From CAVQJU01 sp963729215 (GTDB lineage Bacteria > Acidobacteriota > Vicinamibacteria > Vicinamibacterales > CAVVIG01): DNA of 64,000 nt. The translations under genes were made by a program, and so were the position numbers. Shown here piece by piece: positions 19,432 through 28,217 of the stretch (position 1 is the stretch's first letter; each line of letters opens with the position of its first letter). The stretch is taken from assembly GCA_963729215.1 (NCBI GenBank), contig CAVSND010000009.1, forward strand, positions 429,363-493,362, in the 5' to 3' direction. The notes beneath the pieces were generated by a model. The model did not search any database. It saw nothing but the letters and a program-made list of their open reading frames with translations, and had not been told where the DNA came from.

Positions 19432-19974
19432 CTACGCCCCGGCGCGCTGCGGCCCCGCAGCGGCTGCCGCGGGTTGAGGCGCTGCCGGCGCCGGCGCCAC
19501 GGCCACCGGTTTCGGCGCCGCTTGCGGCCCGGCCTTGCGCTGCATGTCGACGCTGCCGCGGAAGTGTGCGCCTTCGGCGATGGCGACGCGCGGCGCGACG
19601 ATATCACCGTCGACCGAGCCGGCGTCGCGGATGTCCACCTTGTCGGTGGCGGTCACGTTACCGGTGACCTCGCCGAGCACCACGACCGACTTGGCGAACA
19701 CCTGCGCCTTGATGCGGCCGTTCGGGCCAATCGTCAAGACGTGCTCGCGGAGCTGGATCGTGCCCTCGACGTGGCCCTCGATCGTGAGGTCCTCGCTGCC
19801 TTGCAGTTCGCCCTTGATGACGACCGACTTGCCGATATTCACGATGTCCTTCTCCATGTTCTGGCCCGCCTCCTGACGAGGAACACCACCACCCGCCGGC
19901 ACCGTTGCAGCCGGTTGCGGCGGCGCCGCAGGCTGCCCGCTCGCAGGCCGCACCGATTCATCACGTTTCCACAT
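19432..19974 (-). CDS. Bactofilin (polymer-forming cytoskeletal protein)
   Basis: 180 residues. A Pro/Ala-rich N-terminal tail (1-40) leads into a right-handed beta-helix core: IGKSVVIKGELQGSEDLTIE, then VEGTIQLREHVLTIGPNGRI, VVVLGEVTGNVTATDKVDI and VAIAEGAHFRGSVDMQRK. A Pro/Ala-rich tail closes it. Bactofilins form filaments without nucleotides and commonly position cell-wall or surface machinery. It stands alone, with the cysteine desulfurase gene divergent from it and the methyltransferase gene downstream on the same strand. Confidence 0.93.
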   Translation of the reverse strand: MWKRDESVRPASGQPAAPPQPAATVPAGGGVPRQEAGQNMEKDIVNIGKSVVIKGELQGSEDLTIEGHVEGTIQLREHVLTIGPNGRIKAQVFAKSVVVLGEVTGNVTATDKVDIRDAGSVDGDIVAPRVAIAEGAHFRGSVDMQRKAGPQAAPKPVAVAPAPAAPQPAAAAAGPQRAGA

Positions 19975-20093
19975 GTCTTCGCGTCCTCCCGCCCAGAGGG
20001 TCGCAACATTCTTGCAAACCAGTCCAGCGTTGTCTAGTCCTTTTGTTACGCAGGTTTACGGCAGTGCTGGCGGTGCTAGAATGAAAGATCCAG

Positions 20094-21344
20094 GTGCGCA
20101 TCTACTTCGACTACAACGCGACGACGCCCATGGCGTCCGAGGTGATCGAGGCCGTCACGGCCGCGACACGCGATCTGTACGGCAACGCGTCGAGCGTTCA
20201 CCACTTCGGGCAGCAGGCCAAGGCTGCCGTCGACGATGCGCGCTCGGCGCTCGCGGCGCTGCTTGCCGCCGACCCGTCCGAGATCGTGTTCACGTCGGGC
20301 GGCACCGAGTCGGACAACTTCGCGATCCGCGGCGCCGCCGAAGCGCTCGAACCAAGCAAGCGGCGTCATCTCATCGCGACCGGGATCGAACACGAGGCCG
20401 TGCTGAACACGTTCAAGGCGCTGGCACGGCGCGGCTGGCGCACCACGCTCCTGTCTGTCGACCAGTCAGGCATCGTGGCGCCCGATCGGCTGCGGGAAGT
20501 CATCACCGACGACACAGCGCTCGTGTCCGTGATGCACGCGAACAACGAGATCGGCACGATTCAGCCCGTCGCGGAGCTGGCGGCCATCGCGCACGAACGG
20601 GGCGCGCTGATGCACACGGACGCCGTGCAGTCGGTCGGGAAGATTCCGGTCGACGTGCGTGCGCTCGGCGTGGACCTGCTGTCGCTCTCCGCGCACAAGT
20701 TCAACGGACCGAAAGGCGCGGGCGCCTTGTGGATCAAGCGCGGGACGCGCCTGTCGCCCCACCAGACCGGCGGCAAACACGAGCGCAACCGGCGGGCCGG
20801 CACGGAGAACGTACCGGCACTCGCGGGCCTGGGCGTCGCCGCCGCGCTCGCCGCCGCGAAGATGGCGGGCGAGGCTGGCCGCGTCGGCGCACTCCGCGAC
20901 CGTCTGGAAGAGGGCGTCCTGCGATCGGTGCCGGGGACGGCCGTCAACGGTCAGCGGGATCGGCGCGTGCCGAATACGACCAACATCAGCTTCGACGGCG
21001 TCGAGGCCGAGAGCCTGCTGATCGCGCTGGATCTGGAAGGCATCGCCGTGTCCACGGGCTCGGCATGTTCATCAGGCACCCTCGAGCCGTCGCACGTCCT
21101 GCGGGCGATGGGGCTGCCGGTTCATCGCACGCAGAACTCGCTGCGATTCAGCCTCGGGATGTTTTCGACCGAGGCCGAAGTCGATCGCGTCGTCGAGGTT
21201 CTGCCGCGCCTCGTGGAGAAGCTGCGCCGCCTGACGACAGAAAACCGCAATCAGTCGGAGCACACGGCTGACAAGAAAGAGCACGTCAGGACACCACAAA
21301 GGCACGAAGAACACGAAGGATCTCTGATTACAGGAAACCGATGA
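20094..21344 (+). CDS. Cysteine desulfurase (NifS/IscS class)
   Basis: 416 residues from a GTG start. It opens YFDYNATTPMASEVIEA, a family hallmark. The PLP-binding region has HTDAVQSVGKIPVDV and the lysine in SLSAHKFNGPKGAG. The catalytic cysteine sits on the mobile loop STGSACSSGTLEPSHVL, so it is class I (IscS/NifS). The last 25 residues (HTADKKEHVRTPQRHEEHE) are encoded by the following repeat array and are not conserved-looking. The mnmA gene follows 65 bases later on the same strand, so this enzyme probably delivers sulfur for tRNA 2-thiouridine as well as Fe-S clusters. Confidence 0.94.
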   Translation: MRIYFDYNATTPMASEVIEAVTAATRDLYGNASSVHHFGQQAKAAVDDARSALAALLAADPSEIVFTSGGTESDNFAIRGAAEALEPSKRRHLIATGIEHEAVLNTFKALARRGWRTTLLSVDQSGIVAPDRLREVITDDTALVSVMHANNEIGTIQPVAELAAIAHERGALMHTDAVQSVGKIPVDVRALGVDLLSLSAHKFNGPKGAGALWIKRGTRLSPHQTGGKHERNRRAGTENVPALAGLGVAAALAAAKMAGEAGRVGALRDRLEEGVLRSVPGTAVNGQRDRRVPNTTNISFDGVEAESLLIALDLEGIAVSTGSACSSGTLEPSHVLRAMGLPVHRTQNSLRFSLGMFSTEAEVDRVVEVLPRLVEKLRRLTTENRNQSEHTADKKEHVRTPQRHEEHEGSLITGNR

Positions 21345-21390
21345 ATAAGCCTTTGTGATCTTCGTGGTCTTCGTGGTTGAAGTCTTCGTA
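21292..21390. repeat. Inverted CACGAAG/CTTCGTG array between cysteine desulfurase and mnmA
   Basis: The left arm (21292-21320) holds CACAAAGGCACGAAGAACACGAAG-like units inside the desulfurase coding end. The right arm (21343-21390) holds CCTTTGTGATCTTCGTGG and further TCTTCGTGG units. The arms are inverted copies in unit content rather than a perfect end-to-end hairpin. The array ends about 20 bases before the mnmA start, so it forms that gene's leader. Confidence 0.8.
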
Positions 21391-21409
21391 GTTTCGATAG
21401 TCGTGAGCA

Positions 21410-22486
21410 ATGCGCATAGTCGTCGCGATGTCGGGCGGAGTGGATTCTTCGGTAGCGGCGGCCCTGCTCGTCGAGCAGGGCCACGACGTCATTGGTCTGT
21501 CCATGCAGCTCTACGACGTCTCGGACGGGGAGAACGGCGAGCGCGCATTCGGAAGCTGCTGCTCGATTGACGATTTGCACGACGCGCGCCGGGTGGCGGC
21601 GACCATCAGCATCCCGCACTACATCCTGAACTTCGAGCGGCAGTTCAACGAGCAGGTCGTCAGCAATTTCGTCGGCGAGTACGCCGCGGGCCGGACGCCC
21701 CTGCCCTGCGCGCACTGCAACAGCGACCTGAAGTTCGCCACGCTCCTCGAGCGCGCGCACGGCCTCGGCGCCGATGCGGTCGCCACCGGCCACTACGCGC
21801 GCGTCGAGCGGACGGGCGCGGGCGGCGCGTATCAGCTGAAGCGAGGCGCGGACCCCGCAAAGGACCAGTCGTATTTTCTGTTCGCCCTCACGCAGACGCA
21901 GCTCGCCCACGCAGTCTTTCCCGTCGGCGATCGCGGGAAGGAAGAGGTCCGCGAGTACGCCCATCGGCGCGGCCTGCCCGTGGCCGCCAAGCCCGACAGC
22001 CAGGAGATCTGCTTCATCCCCGATCACGACTACGCGAAGTTCGTCACGCAGCACCTCCCGGAGTCGGCCGCGTCAGGCGGCGCGATCGTGACCGAGTCGG
22101 GCGACGTGGTCGGACGGCATGGCGGCATCCACCGGTTCACGGTCGGACAACGGAAGGGCCTCGGCATCTCGTCGTCTTCGCCGATGTACGTGCTGTCGCT
22201 CAAGCCCGAGCATCAGCAGGTCGTTGTGGGGCCGAAGGCGTCCCTCGAGCGCGCGGTACTGACGGCATCGGGTGTGAACTGGATCGAGGGAGCGCCCGCC
22301 GGCGCGGTTCGCGCGCACGTGCAGATCCGGCATCGGCATCAGCCGGCGGCCGCCACCGTCCGCGCCACCGGCGACGGGCACGCCGAGGTCGTCTTCGACG
22401 CGCCGCAGATCGCGGTGACGCCCGGACAAGCGGCCGTCTTCTATGATGGCGATGTCGTGCTGGGCGGCGGCTGGATCGACAGTTAG
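21410..22486 (+). CDS. mnmA: tRNA-specific 2-thiouridylase MnmA
   Basis: 358 residues. The PP-loop ATP-binding motif MSGGVDSSVAAALL is at residues 7-20. The catalytic cysteine is in CAHCNSDLKF and the second, persulfide-forming cysteine in SQEICFIPDHDY. RFTVGQRKGLGIS and the C-terminal barrel complete the family. MnmA adds sulfur to uridine 34 of Lys, Glu and Gln tRNAs. This window encodes both a tRNA-Lys (UUU) and a tRNA-Glu (UUC), which are its substrates. The cysteine desulfurase just upstream is the likely first sulfur donor. Confidence 0.96.
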   Translation: MRIVVAMSGGVDSSVAAALLVEQGHDVIGLSMQLYDVSDGENGERAFGSCCSIDDLHDARRVAATISIPHYILNFERQFNEQVVSNFVGEYAAGRTPLPCAHCNSDLKFATLLERAHGLGADAVATGHYARVERTGAGGAYQLKRGADPAKDQSYFLFALTQTQLAHAVFPVGDRGKEEVREYAHRRGLPVAAKPDSQEICFIPDHDYAKFVTQHLPESAASGGAIVTESGDVVGRHGGIHRFTVGQRKGLGISSSSPMYVLSLKPEHQQVVVGPKASLERAVLTASGVNWIEGAPAGAVRAHVQIRHRHQPAAATVRATGDGHAEVVFDAPQIAVTPGQAAVFYDGDVVLGGGWIDS

Positions 22487-22500
22487 CGGGTTACACGCCG

Positions 22501-22574
22501 GTTCATCACGAAGACACGAAGAAAGACGACGTTCCTGCCTAAGAAGTCTTCGTGGCCTTCGTGACTTCGTGAAT
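22501..22574. repeat. Inverted CACGAAG/CTTCGTG array between mnmA and trxB
   Basis: The left arm TTCATCACGAAGACACGAAG (from 22503) is matched by the right arm (22545-22574) of AGTCTTCGTGGCCTTCGTGA followed by CTTCGTGAAT. The two genes converge here. The right arm encodes the last residues of trxB (EVTKATKTS), so the array has grown into the coding end. The unit is the same as in the arrays at 8.2 and 21.3 kb. Confidence 0.85.
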
Positions 22575-23522
22575 AGCCGAGGCTTCCACGACATCCGACG
22601 AGCTTTCGAGGTAGCGTTCGGCGTCGAGCGCGGCCATGCAGCCGGACCCGGCGGCGGTGATCGCCTGGCGGTACAGGTGGTCCTGGACGTCGCCGCACGC
22701 GAACACGCCGGGCACGCTCGTCTTGGCGCCGTCGTGGGTGATGAGGTAGCCGTTCGCGTCCATCTCGAGCTGGCCGCGGAACAGCGACGTATTCGGGTTG
22801 TGGCCGATCGCGACGAACACTCCCGTGACCGGCACTTCCCTGCGCTCGCCTGTCGCCGCGTGCCGGACGACCATCGCCGTGACTTCACCCTTGCCGGTAT
22901 CCTTGATCTCGTCGATCTCGGTGTTGAGCAGCCACTCGATTTTCGGGTTCGCGCGCGCTTTGTCCTGCATGATTTTCGACGCGCGCAGCGTGTCGCGGCG
23001 ATGCACGAGGGTCACCTTGCTCGCGAACTTGGTGAGGAACACCGCTTCTTCCATCGCCGAATCGCCGCCGCCGACGACCGCGATCTCGTGGCCGCGGAAG
23101 AAATACCCGTCGCACGTCGCGCACGTCGACACGCCATGGCCCATCAGCTTTTTCTCAGAGTGAAGTCCGAGCAGCTTCGCTGACGCGCCGGTGGCGATGA
23201 TCAGCGCGTCGGCGTGAAATTCGGCGTCCGACGTGGCCACGACGAACGGCCGCGCGCGAACGTCGACGCGGGTCACCTGGCCCTGGATAATCTCCGTGCC
23301 GAACCGTTCGGCCTGCGCCCGCATCTCGCCCATGAGATCCGGACCCATGATGCCGTCGCGATACCCAGGGAAATTCTCCACGAGCGTCGTCAGCATCAGC
23401 TGACCGCCGGCTTCGACGCCTTCAATGAGAAGGGGCTTCAGGTTGGCGCGCGCGGCGTAGAGAGCGGCGGTCAGGCCGGCCGGGCCTGACCCGATGATGA
23501 CGACGTGGCGGGAAGTCGGCAT
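22539..23522 (-). CDS. trxB: Thioredoxin reductase
   Basis: 327 residues. FAD-binding VIIGSGPAGLTAALYAARA is at the start. The redox-active pair is in STCATCDGYFFRG, followed by the NADPH motif VVGGGDSAMEEAVFL. Close to the end come ACGDVQDHLYRQAITAAGSG and AALDAERYLES. The last dozen residues come from the repeat array. The enzyme reduces thioredoxin with NADPH. It begins immediately after the stop of trxA on the same strand, making a tight trxA-trxB pair. Confidence 0.96.
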   Translation of the reverse strand: MPTSRHVVIIGSGPAGLTAALYAARANLKPLLIEGVEAGGQLMLTTLVENFPGYRDGIMGPDLMGEMRAQAERFGTEIIQGQVTRVDVRARPFVVATSDAEFHADALIIATGASAKLLGLHSEKKLMGHGVSTCATCDGYFFRGHEIAVVGGGDSAMEEAVFLTKFASKVTLVHRRDTLRASKIMQDKARANPKIEWLLNTEIDEIKDTGKGEVTAMVVRHAATGERREVPVTGVFVAIGHNPNTSLFRGQLEMDANGYLITHDGAKTSVPGVFACGDVQDHLYRQAITAAGSGCMAALDAERYLESSSDVVEASAIHEVTKATKTS

Positions 23523-23852
23523 TCAGATGTGCTTGTCGAGGACGCGCTTGAGTTCCTCTTTCGGCGTCAGGCCGACGATCTGCTCGACAACCTGCCCGCC
23601 CTTGAACACCAGCATGGCCGGGATGCCGCGGATCTGGAACTTGAACGCCGTGTTCGGGTTGTCGTCCACGTTCAGTTTGCCGATGGTCACTTTGCCTGCG
23701 TAGTCGGTCGCCAGCGCATCAATCGTGGGCCCCAGTCGTTTGCACGGTCCGCACCACTCGGCCCAGAAATCCACCAACACCGGCCCGGCGGCGTTGATGA
23801 CGGTTGAATCGAAGTTCGAATCCGTAAAAGTCTGCACGTTCTCGGCTGCCAT
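23523..23852 (-). CDS. trxA: Thioredoxin
   Basis: 109 residues, the classic size. The active site FWAEWCGPCKRLGPT is at residues 28-42. The cis-proline loop is IRGIPAMLVFKGG, followed by GLTPKEELKRVLDKHI. It is a cytoplasmic disulfide reductant and the natural partner of the trxB product. A TAGAAGGAG Shine-Dalgarno-like stretch precedes the ATG on this strand, followed further upstream by the GGCTCGT array. Confidence 0.96.
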   Translation of the reverse strand: MAAENVQTFTDSNFDSTVINAAGPVLVDFWAEWCGPCKRLGPTIDALATDYAGKVTIGKLNVDDNPNTAFKFQIRGIPAMLVFKGGQVVEQIVGLTPKEELKRVLDKHI

Positions 23853-23867
23853 TGAATCTCCTTCTAA

Positions 23868-23916
23868 CTCGTGGCTCGTGGCTCGTGGCTCGTAACCTCG
23901 TAACCTCTAACCTCTA
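23868..23916. repeat. Single-arm GGCTCGT array between trxA and glgA
   Basis: From 23868 the sequence reads three or more copies of CTCGTGG, decaying to CTCGTAAC and CTCTAAC. No inverted arm is present in this 61-base gap. The unit is the same as in the arrays at 25.4 and 42.7 kb. Confidence 0.8.
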
Positions 23917-25368
23917 TTTCCCCATCGCCAACCCATATATTCTGACGTACTCGCCCGCCGAATGGTCCCACGAGTTGTCGCGCCGCATGCCGGCCGTCTG
24001 GAGCGCCCGCCAGGCCGCCCGATCGCGAAACAGGTCCAATGCACGGCGCAAGGCGGCCAAAAGCGCCTCCCCCGTGTACTCGCGGAAGACGAATCCGGTA
24101 GAGCGAGGATTGCCGGGCGTGTAGTCGTCCACGGTGTCGGCCAGGCCGCCGACAGCCCGTACGACCGGCACCGTGCCATACCGGAGGCTGTACATCTGGT
24201 TCAGGCCGCTGGGCTCGAACCGCGACGGCATCAGGAAGATGTCGGCGCCGCCTTCGATGAGGTGCGCGAGGCTTTCCTCGAAACCGATGTAGGCCGCCAC
24301 GCGCGACGGGTAACGCGCCGCGAGCTCCTGCCACAAATCCTGGTAACGGGATTCGCCTGTGCCGAGCACGACGAACGTGGCGTCGAGGCCCGGCAGCTCA
24401 CCAGCGACGCTGGCGATCAGATCGAAGCCCTTCTGATCGACCATGCGGGAAATCATCCCGACCAGCGGGCGCGCGACGGCTTCTTCGTCTGCCGGCAGGC
24501 CGTACCGCGCGAGCAGCGCGCGCTTGGCGGTTGTCTTGGCGTCCAGGCGCTCAACGCTGTAGGGCGCGGGCAGAAATCGATCGTTGCCGGGGTCCCATAC
24601 CGAGGTGTCGATCCCGTTCGGGATGCCGACGAGGCGGTCGCCGCGGCGGCGCAGCACGCCGTCGAGCCCGGAGCCGAACGGTTCCGTCTGGATTTCCTCG
24701 GCATAACGGCGGCTGACGGTCGTGACGATCGTCGCCGCGTTGATGGCGCCCTTCAGGAAACTGATGCGGCCCCAGAACTCCATCCGATCGACGCCGAGCT
24801 CGGTCCAGCCGAGATCGAGTCGCGGCAGCCAGTCCGATTCGAACACCCCCTGGTACGCGATGTTGTGGATCGTGAAGATCGAGGGCACGCCGCCGAGCAC
24901 CGGGTGCGATGCGAAGAGCGTATTCAGATAGATGGGCGCGAGGCCCGCCTGCCAATCGTGTGCGTGGACGACCGCGGGGCGCGCTCCGCGGCGCGCGACG
25001 TAATCGAGAGCGGCGCGCACCAGCACGCCGAACCGGCGCGCGTTGTCAGGATATTCTTCGCCGCCGGATCCGTAGAGCGAATCGCGATCGTAGAGATCGG
25101 CGCACTCGACGAGAAGGGCACGCGCGCCGTCGTCCATCGGCGCGTCATACAGCCCGACTTCGCGCGTGTAGCCGCCAACGCTCACCGGCACGCGCTCGAC
25201 GAGCGTCCCCGCCGACACACCGCGGTATCGCGGCAACGCCACCGTCACATCCCAGCCCAGCCGGCCCAGCGCCGGCGGCAGCGCGCCGAGCACATCCGCC
25301 AGCCCTCCCGTCTTGGCGAACGGTACCGCTTCCGAACCAATCATCAGGACGGATGGGCGCGGGGGCAT
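23914..25368 (-). CDS. glgA: Glycogen synthase, ADP-glucose type
   Basis: 484 residues. It starts VLMIGSEAVPFAKTGGLADV, with the ADP-glucose-binding KTGGLADVLGALP. A GT5 domain gives VVHAHDWQAGLAPIYLNTLF, IFTIHNIAYQGVFES, VGIPNGIDTSVWDP and, near the C-terminus, IFLMPSRFEPSGLNQMYSLR. This is a complete GlgA, which extends alpha-1,4-glucan chains. No other glycogen gene is near. The 5' end faces the FdhE-like gene across the repeat array at 25.4 kb. Confidence 0.95.
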   Translation of the reverse strand: MPPRPSVLMIGSEAVPFAKTGGLADVLGALPPALGRLGWDVTVALPRYRGVSAGTLVERVPVSVGGYTREVGLYDAPMDDGARALLVECADLYDRDSLYGSGGEEYPDNARRFGVLVRAALDYVARRGARPAVVHAHDWQAGLAPIYLNTLFASHPVLGGVPSIFTIHNIAYQGVFESDWLPRLDLGWTELGVDRMEFWGRISFLKGAINAATIVTTVSRRYAEEIQTEPFGSGLDGVLRRRGDRLVGIPNGIDTSVWDPGNDRFLPAPYSVERLDAKTTAKRALLARYGLPADEEAVARPLVGMISRMVDQKGFDLIASVAGELPGLDATFVVLGTGESRYQDLWQELAARYPSRVAAYIGFEESLAHLIEGGADIFLMPSRFEPSGLNQMYSLRYGTVPVVRAVGGLADTVDDYTPGNPRSTGFVFREYTGEALLAALRRALDLFRDRAAWRALQTAGMRRDNSWDHSAGEYVRIYGLAMGK

Positions 25369-25378
25369 GGATCTATTC

Positions 25379-25505
25379 TAGTGGCTCGTAGCTCGTGGCT
25401 CGTAGCTCGACGAGCTCGTGACCGTGGCCACGTCGCACGCCGAAACAGTGGCCGCAGCACTCGCTCGAGGCACGAGCCACGAGCCACGAGCCCACGAGCC
25501 ACGGT
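25379..25505. repeat. Inverted GGCTCGT array between divergent glgA and FdhE-like genes
   Basis: The left arm (25379-25420) has GTGGCTCGTAGCTCGTGG and further GTAGCTCG units. The right arm (25463-25505) has complement units CACGAGC and CCACGAGC, ending GAGCCACGG. About 40 bases separate the arms. The array occupies almost the whole gap between two divergent start codons, where promoters for both genes must lie. Confidence 0.85.
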
Positions 25506-25516
25506 ACAATGCCTGC

Positions 25517-26362
25517 GTGCTTGAGCGTCCCCCTCGTCCGCAACGGGCCGAACCCCGCGAAGTTGTCGAACTGAAACAGATCAAGGTCACGCAGCCCGAA
25601 CTGGCGTCGGCGGTGGATATGCAGCTGGCGCTGGTCGAGATGCAGCGCCGCGTGCAGTCGCGGGTGCCGTTGCCGTGGATTTCCGCGGAAGACGGCTGGC
25701 TGCGCGAGCAGCAATCGGCCGGGCGGGCGCTCATCAGGTTTGGCGACATCCCGCTCGAGTGGACGGATTTTCGTCTGACGCTTCGTCAGACGGCCGACAT
25801 TCTGCGGCGCTTCGACGCCCTCGAGCCCGCGGATCACGCGGCCATCATCACGCTCGCGCGCGAGGGCAACGCCCTCGAGCCCATCGTCTCGCAGTGGTAC
25901 AACGCCTCGTCCGGCGCGGGCGGACAGCGGCCCGATGGCCCGGCCGGCCTCGAACAGGTGCTCGTGCTGGCGCTGAGACCGTTTCTCGCGCGCTCCGTCG
26001 AAGTCCTGATGCAGCGCGTGGATCTCTCAGGCTGGGGACATCCGCACTGTCCGTTCTGCGCGTGGGAACCGGAGTTCGCGGTGATCCTGCCGAGCGGCGA
26101 TCGGCAGCTGATCTGCGGCCGCTGCTCCGCCTTGTGGCCGTTTGCCGCCTTCACGTGCCCGTTCTGTGCGAACGCGGAACGCTCGCGCGTCACGTCGTTC
26201 ACCTCGCGCGACGGCCGGTACCGGGTGTACGGCTGTGACGCGTGCCAGCGCTATCTCAAGGCGTACGACGCCCGGAACGCGGCGAGGCCCGTCCTGCTCG
26301 CGGTGGACACGATCGCGACGCTGCCGCTCGACGCCGCCGCCATCCAGCGCGGCTACGCCTAG
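25517..26362 (+). CDS. FdhE-like zinc-ribbon protein (formate dehydrogenase accessory family)
   Basis: 281 residues from a GTG at 25517; the frame is open further upstream only through repeat-array sequence. The N-terminal half is helical. The C-terminal half has four CxxC knuckles: HCPFCAWEPEF, ICGRCSALWPF, TCPFCANAER and GCDACQRYLKAYDARNA. This is the arrangement of FdhE, a rubredoxin-like protein that binds and matures respiratory formate dehydrogenase. No formate dehydrogenase gene is in the window, so the client may lie elsewhere or the protein may serve another metalloenzyme. Confidence 0.8.
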   Translation: MLERPPRPQRAEPREVVELKQIKVTQPELASAVDMQLALVEMQRRVQSRVPLPWISAEDGWLREQQSAGRALIRFGDIPLEWTDFRLTLRQTADILRRFDALEPADHAAIITLAREGNALEPIVSQWYNASSGAGGQRPDGPAGLEQVLVLALRPFLARSVEVLMQRVDLSGWGHPHCPFCAWEPEFAVILPSGDRQLICGRCSALWPFAAFTCPFCANAERSRVTSFTSRDGRYRVYGCDACQRYLKAYDARNAARPVLLAVDTIATLPLDAAAIQRGYA

Positions 26363-26439
26363 CAGGCGGCTGAAGAACGCAGCCTGAACGTCAAACGGAA
26401 ACCGTAGAACGAAGAATTCGGGAGTTTTCGAATTGGCTT

Positions 26440-26464
26440 CGTGCAGGCCTGAAGGGCCTGCACG
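26440..26464. terminator. Perfect 10-bp palindromic hairpin between convergent genes
   Basis: CGTGCAGGCC and GGCCTGCACG enclose a TGAAG loop. It lies between the ends of the FdhE-like gene and the facing carboxypeptidase gene, and is a good candidate for a shared two-way terminator or a REP-like element. Confidence 0.6.
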
Positions 26465-26479
26465 ACATGCGGGCGGCTC

Positions 26480-27553
26480 TTACTGCGGCGCCTCGGTGGG
26501 CGTGCCGGTGGCGAACAGGGCCGTCGATACCTTGTTCGACATCCAGGCGAAGAGATTCTCGGTTTCCATGAAGCGTCCGGCGTTGGATCGCGCGCCGAGC
26601 ACCACGACGGCAAACTGCTGCGTGCTTTGCGGCAGGCGGAGCAGCGTCGCCAGGCAGTAGCCCGACTTGGAGATGAAGCCGGTCTTCCCCGCGCGCACAT
26701 CCACGTCGGTTCGCCCGAGGAGATGATTGGTGCTGCGGAACGTGATGGCCCGCCGGCCGCTGTACACCGTGTATTCCGGCGTCCGCATGATCGACGTGAT
26801 GCGCTCGTCGCCCGAAATATACGTGATCAACCGCGCCAGATCGTACGCCGACGACACGTTCTCGGACAGCAACCCCGACGGATCCGCGTAGTGCGTGTTC
26901 TCGAGACCGAGCTCGGCGGCCTTCGTGTTCATCCGCGCGATGAAACCTTCGTAGCCCAGCGGAGACACGCGCGCAAGCGCCCGGGCCGCGGCATTGTCCG
27001 ACGCAATCAGCAGCAGGTGCAGCAAATCGTCTGTCGTCACGTGATCGTTGCTGTGCAGGTGCGTCGTCGAGGCCTGGAACACATCGGAGCGGGCGACGGT
27101 GACAGGCTCCGTGAGATCGGGATTGCTCTCCATGAAGACGACCGCGGTCATCATCTTGGTGATGCTGGCGATCGATCGCTGGCTCTGGGAGTTCTCTTCC
27201 CAGATCACCTGATTCGTTTCAGGGTCGTAGACGATCGCAGCGGCCGCGCGGAGATCGGGGACGATGTCGCCGCTTGCGTCCATCTTGTAACGCGGCAGCG
27301 GCGTGAGGGCGAACTCGCGCGCCATCGCGACCGCGCGGGCGCGCGCAAGCGTCGCCTTGCGGCTCAGAGATCGGTCGGCCGAATATAACGGACGAGCCTG
27401 GGTGGTCCGCGTGGACTTCTTTTTCGCGTTTTTCGCGGCAGCCGCCTCGGCAGGCGCACTTGTCGCGCAAATGACACTGGCCAAGGCCAGCGCACCAATC
27501 CAAAAACCTGTTCGACTCGTCACGATTGATGGCATTTTAGCAGACAATCTCAT
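26480..27553 (-). CDS. Serine-type D-Ala-D-Ala carboxypeptidase (peptidase S11)
   Basis: 357 residues from the ATG at 27553 (another at 27535 is possible). A signal peptide (GFWIGALALASVICATSAPA) is followed by a basic linker. The three catalytic motifs appear in order: SITKMM (S-x-x-K, with the nucleophilic serine), SDN (S-x-N) in LLIASDNAAARAL, and KTG in RAGKTGFISKSGY. It trims the terminal D-Ala of peptidoglycan stems, like PBP5/6. A PBP5-type C-terminal anchor helix is not obvious, so it may be soluble in the periplasm or a PBP7-like endopeptidase. Confidence 0.9.
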   Translation of the reverse strand: MRLSAKMPSIVTSRTGFWIGALALASVICATSAPAEAAAAKNAKKKSTRTTQARPLYSADRSLSRKATLARARAVAMAREFALTPLPRYKMDASGDIVPDLRAAAAIVYDPETNQVIWEENSQSQRSIASITKMMTAVVFMESNPDLTEPVTVARSDVFQASTTHLHSNDHVTTDDLLHLLLIASDNAAARALARVSPLGYEGFIARMNTKAAELGLENTHYADPSGLLSENVSSAYDLARLITYISGDERITSIMRTPEYTVYSGRRAITFRSTNHLLGRTDVDVRAGKTGFISKSGYCLATLLRLPQSTQQFAVVVLGARSNAGRFMETENLFAWMSNKVSTALFATGTPTEAPQ

Positions 27554-27650
27554 GATCACAAGGCAATATTGACGCCAACCGTGTGTAAAGATAACCCGAT
27601 CGCGATCCTGTAATTCACTGTATCGGCCGAGAAGTCCTGAAAGCATAGTC

Positions 27651-28217
27651 ATGACGCCGCGCGAACTGGAAGAATTCCGGGAGCTCCGCGCGACGGTTCG
27701 CGAACGCGGAACCGCGCGGATCTGGGTATTTGTGGCCGGGATGATCGGCTGGGCCGGATTGACGATCGCGACGGCCAGCCTCGCCGCCCTGCCCGTCGCG
27801 ACCTTCCTGCCGCTGCTCATTCTTGCACTCACGTTCGAGGCGGTGTTCAGCCTGCACGTTACCGTCGAGCGTATCGGCCGGTATATCCAGGTCTTCCTGG
27901 AGGATGAAGAAGGCCGCCGCGGCTGGGAACATGTGGCGATGGCGGTCGGGCCCCCGCTCAAGGGGACGAGCGTCGACCCCCTCTTCACCGCCTATTTTGT
28001 GATCGCCGTTTTTCTCAACACCGGGCCGGCGCTCCTCGGCCCAGCCCCTCCTGCCCATCGAGGCGGGCGCGGTCCTCGCCGCCCATGTGATCGTGATCGT
28101 CCGGATTCTGCTGGCTCGCGGCATCGCCTCCCGCCAGCGCGCGGCGGATTTGAAGCGGTTCACCGAGCTCAAGGGAACCGGGTCGGGCAGCCGTCTAGCG
28201 CCTCGAGAGGGCAATGA
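27651..28217 (+). CDS. Small membrane protein of unknown function, frame shifted
   Basis: The ATG at 27651 opens TPRELEEFRELRATVRERGT, a cytoplasmic helix, then three hydrophobic helices (residues about 25-40, 45-65 and 110-125). Near 28040 the sensible sequence jumps frame: after FLNTGPALL the other frame gives PLLPIEAGAVLAAHVIVIVR, then LARGIASRQRAADLKRFTE. So the real C-terminus is in the other frame, about 28036-28200, and 28217 is only the stop of the unshifted frame. I do not recognise the family. It lies upstream of, and partly overlaps, the convergent M20 peptidase gene. Confidence 0.55.
   Translation: MTPRELEEFRELRATVRERGTARIWVFVAGMIGWAGLTIATASLAALPVATFLPLLILALTFEAVFSLHVTVERIGRYIQVFLEDEEGRRGWEHVAMAVGPPLKGTSVDPLFTAYFVIAVFLNTGPALLGPAPPAHRGGRGPRRPCDRDRPDSAGSRHRLPPARGGFEAVHRAQGNRVGQPSSASRGQ

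Noticed and set aside
25418..25516. Upstream start of the FdhE-like gene
   Set aside because: The extra residues would come from the GGCTCGT array; the GTG at 25517 gives the first conserved-looking residues.
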